A stretch of 64,000 nucleotides of DNA from assembly GCF_009861505.1 (NCBI RefSeq), contig NZ_WTFT01000008.1, positions 309,727 to 373,726 of the forward strand, read 5' to 3'. Shown here in pieces: positions 63,859 through 64,000 of the stretch. The position numbers and the translations under genes are program-made. Numbering within the stretch: position 1 is the stretch's first letter; every line of letters starts with the position of its first letter. The notes below the pieces were generated by a model. The model saw only the letters and a list, made by a program, of their open reading frames with translations, was not told the origin of the DNA and did not search any database. This stretch comes from Pseudomonas izuensis (GTDB lineage: Bacteria > Pseudomonadota > Gammaproteobacteria > Pseudomonadales > Pseudomonadaceae).

Positions 63859-64000
63859 CTAATGTTGGGGGTAGAGGCGGTCGATGCGGGTCTTGCCGGC
63901 GGCGACGATGCGTTCCAGCGACGGGGTCGGGAGGAACCGCATCTGGGCGATCCGTGCGCGTGCGTGGCGCTCTGGGGGGGTGTGGCGCGGTGTTGTTGGG
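63859..64000 (-). CDS. 3' end of an unrecognised gene (truncated by window edge)
   Basis: On the - strand an open frame enters from the right edge and ends with FLPTPSLERIVAAGKTRID then RLYPQH and a TAG at 63859. About 46 codons are visible. The last 28 look like ordinary protein; the first ones are rich in Pro and Arg. I do not recognise the family and cannot exclude a chance frame. Confidence 0.3.
   Translation of the reverse strand, partial: PTTPRHTPPERHARARIAQMRFLPTPSLERIVAAGKTRIDRLYPQH

Overview
The window reads as a chromosomal segment of a Pseudomonas of the fluorescens complex. Evidence is the complete alginate operon in the Pseudomonas order, the Pseudomonas-type dcw cell-wall/division cluster ending in lpxC, an OprD-family porin, and sixteen REP/REPIN-type palindromic repeats of the kinds scattered through P. 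fluorescens genomes. I see no prophage, insertion sequence, CRISPR array or tRNA.

Layout. 1-4.4 kb: the 5' part of moaC, a PIN-PhoH ATPase, an exported polysaccharide-deacetylase-like protein and yaaA. 4.4-21.9 kb: a long AT-rich regulatory leader, then algD-8-44-K-E-G-X-L-I-J-F-A on the + strand, closed by a strong intrinsic terminator. This operon makes GDP-mannuronate (AlgA, AlgD), polymerises it under c-di-GMP control (Alg8, Alg44), epimerises, acetylates and trims it in the periplasm (AlgG, AlgI/J/F/X, AlgL) and exports it (AlgK, AlgE). 22-24 kb: small accessory genes (two-helix membrane protein, SDR dehydrogenase, NTF2-like protein). 24-30.2 kb: an aaeXAB-like efflux operon (outer-membrane factor, FUSC, DUF1656, HlyD) divergent from a LysR regulator. 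30.4-36.8 kb: an RND adaptor and pump followed by a heavy-metal-type two-component system. 37-40.4 kb: a small exported protein, an OprD-like porin and a membrane GGDEF protein. 40.5-58.5 kb (- strand): mraZ-rsmH-ftsL-ftsI-murE-murF-mraY-murD-ftsW-murG-murC-ddlB-ftsQ-ftsA-ftsZ-lpxC, with a sigma70-like promoter and three 10-bp-phased MraZ boxes. 58.8-60.1 kb: rnpB (RNase P RNA) and rsmI. 60.3-63.7 kb: lpoA, yraN, a SIS-domain isomerase and a double-BON lipoprotein. The right edge cuts an unrecognised - strand gene.

Most of the window is well-known biology. The parts that deserve a second look are a REPIN lying in frame inside the signal-peptide region of algK; a 13-codon leader ORF with a good ribosome site and an adjacent hairpin in the algD leader, plus repeated TGGCAC elements upstream; REPIN families that differ in sequence but keep their pairing; very long perfect palindromes between convergent genes; and a deacetylase lacking a canonical metal-ligand aspartate. 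I did not find a clearly new multi-gene system.
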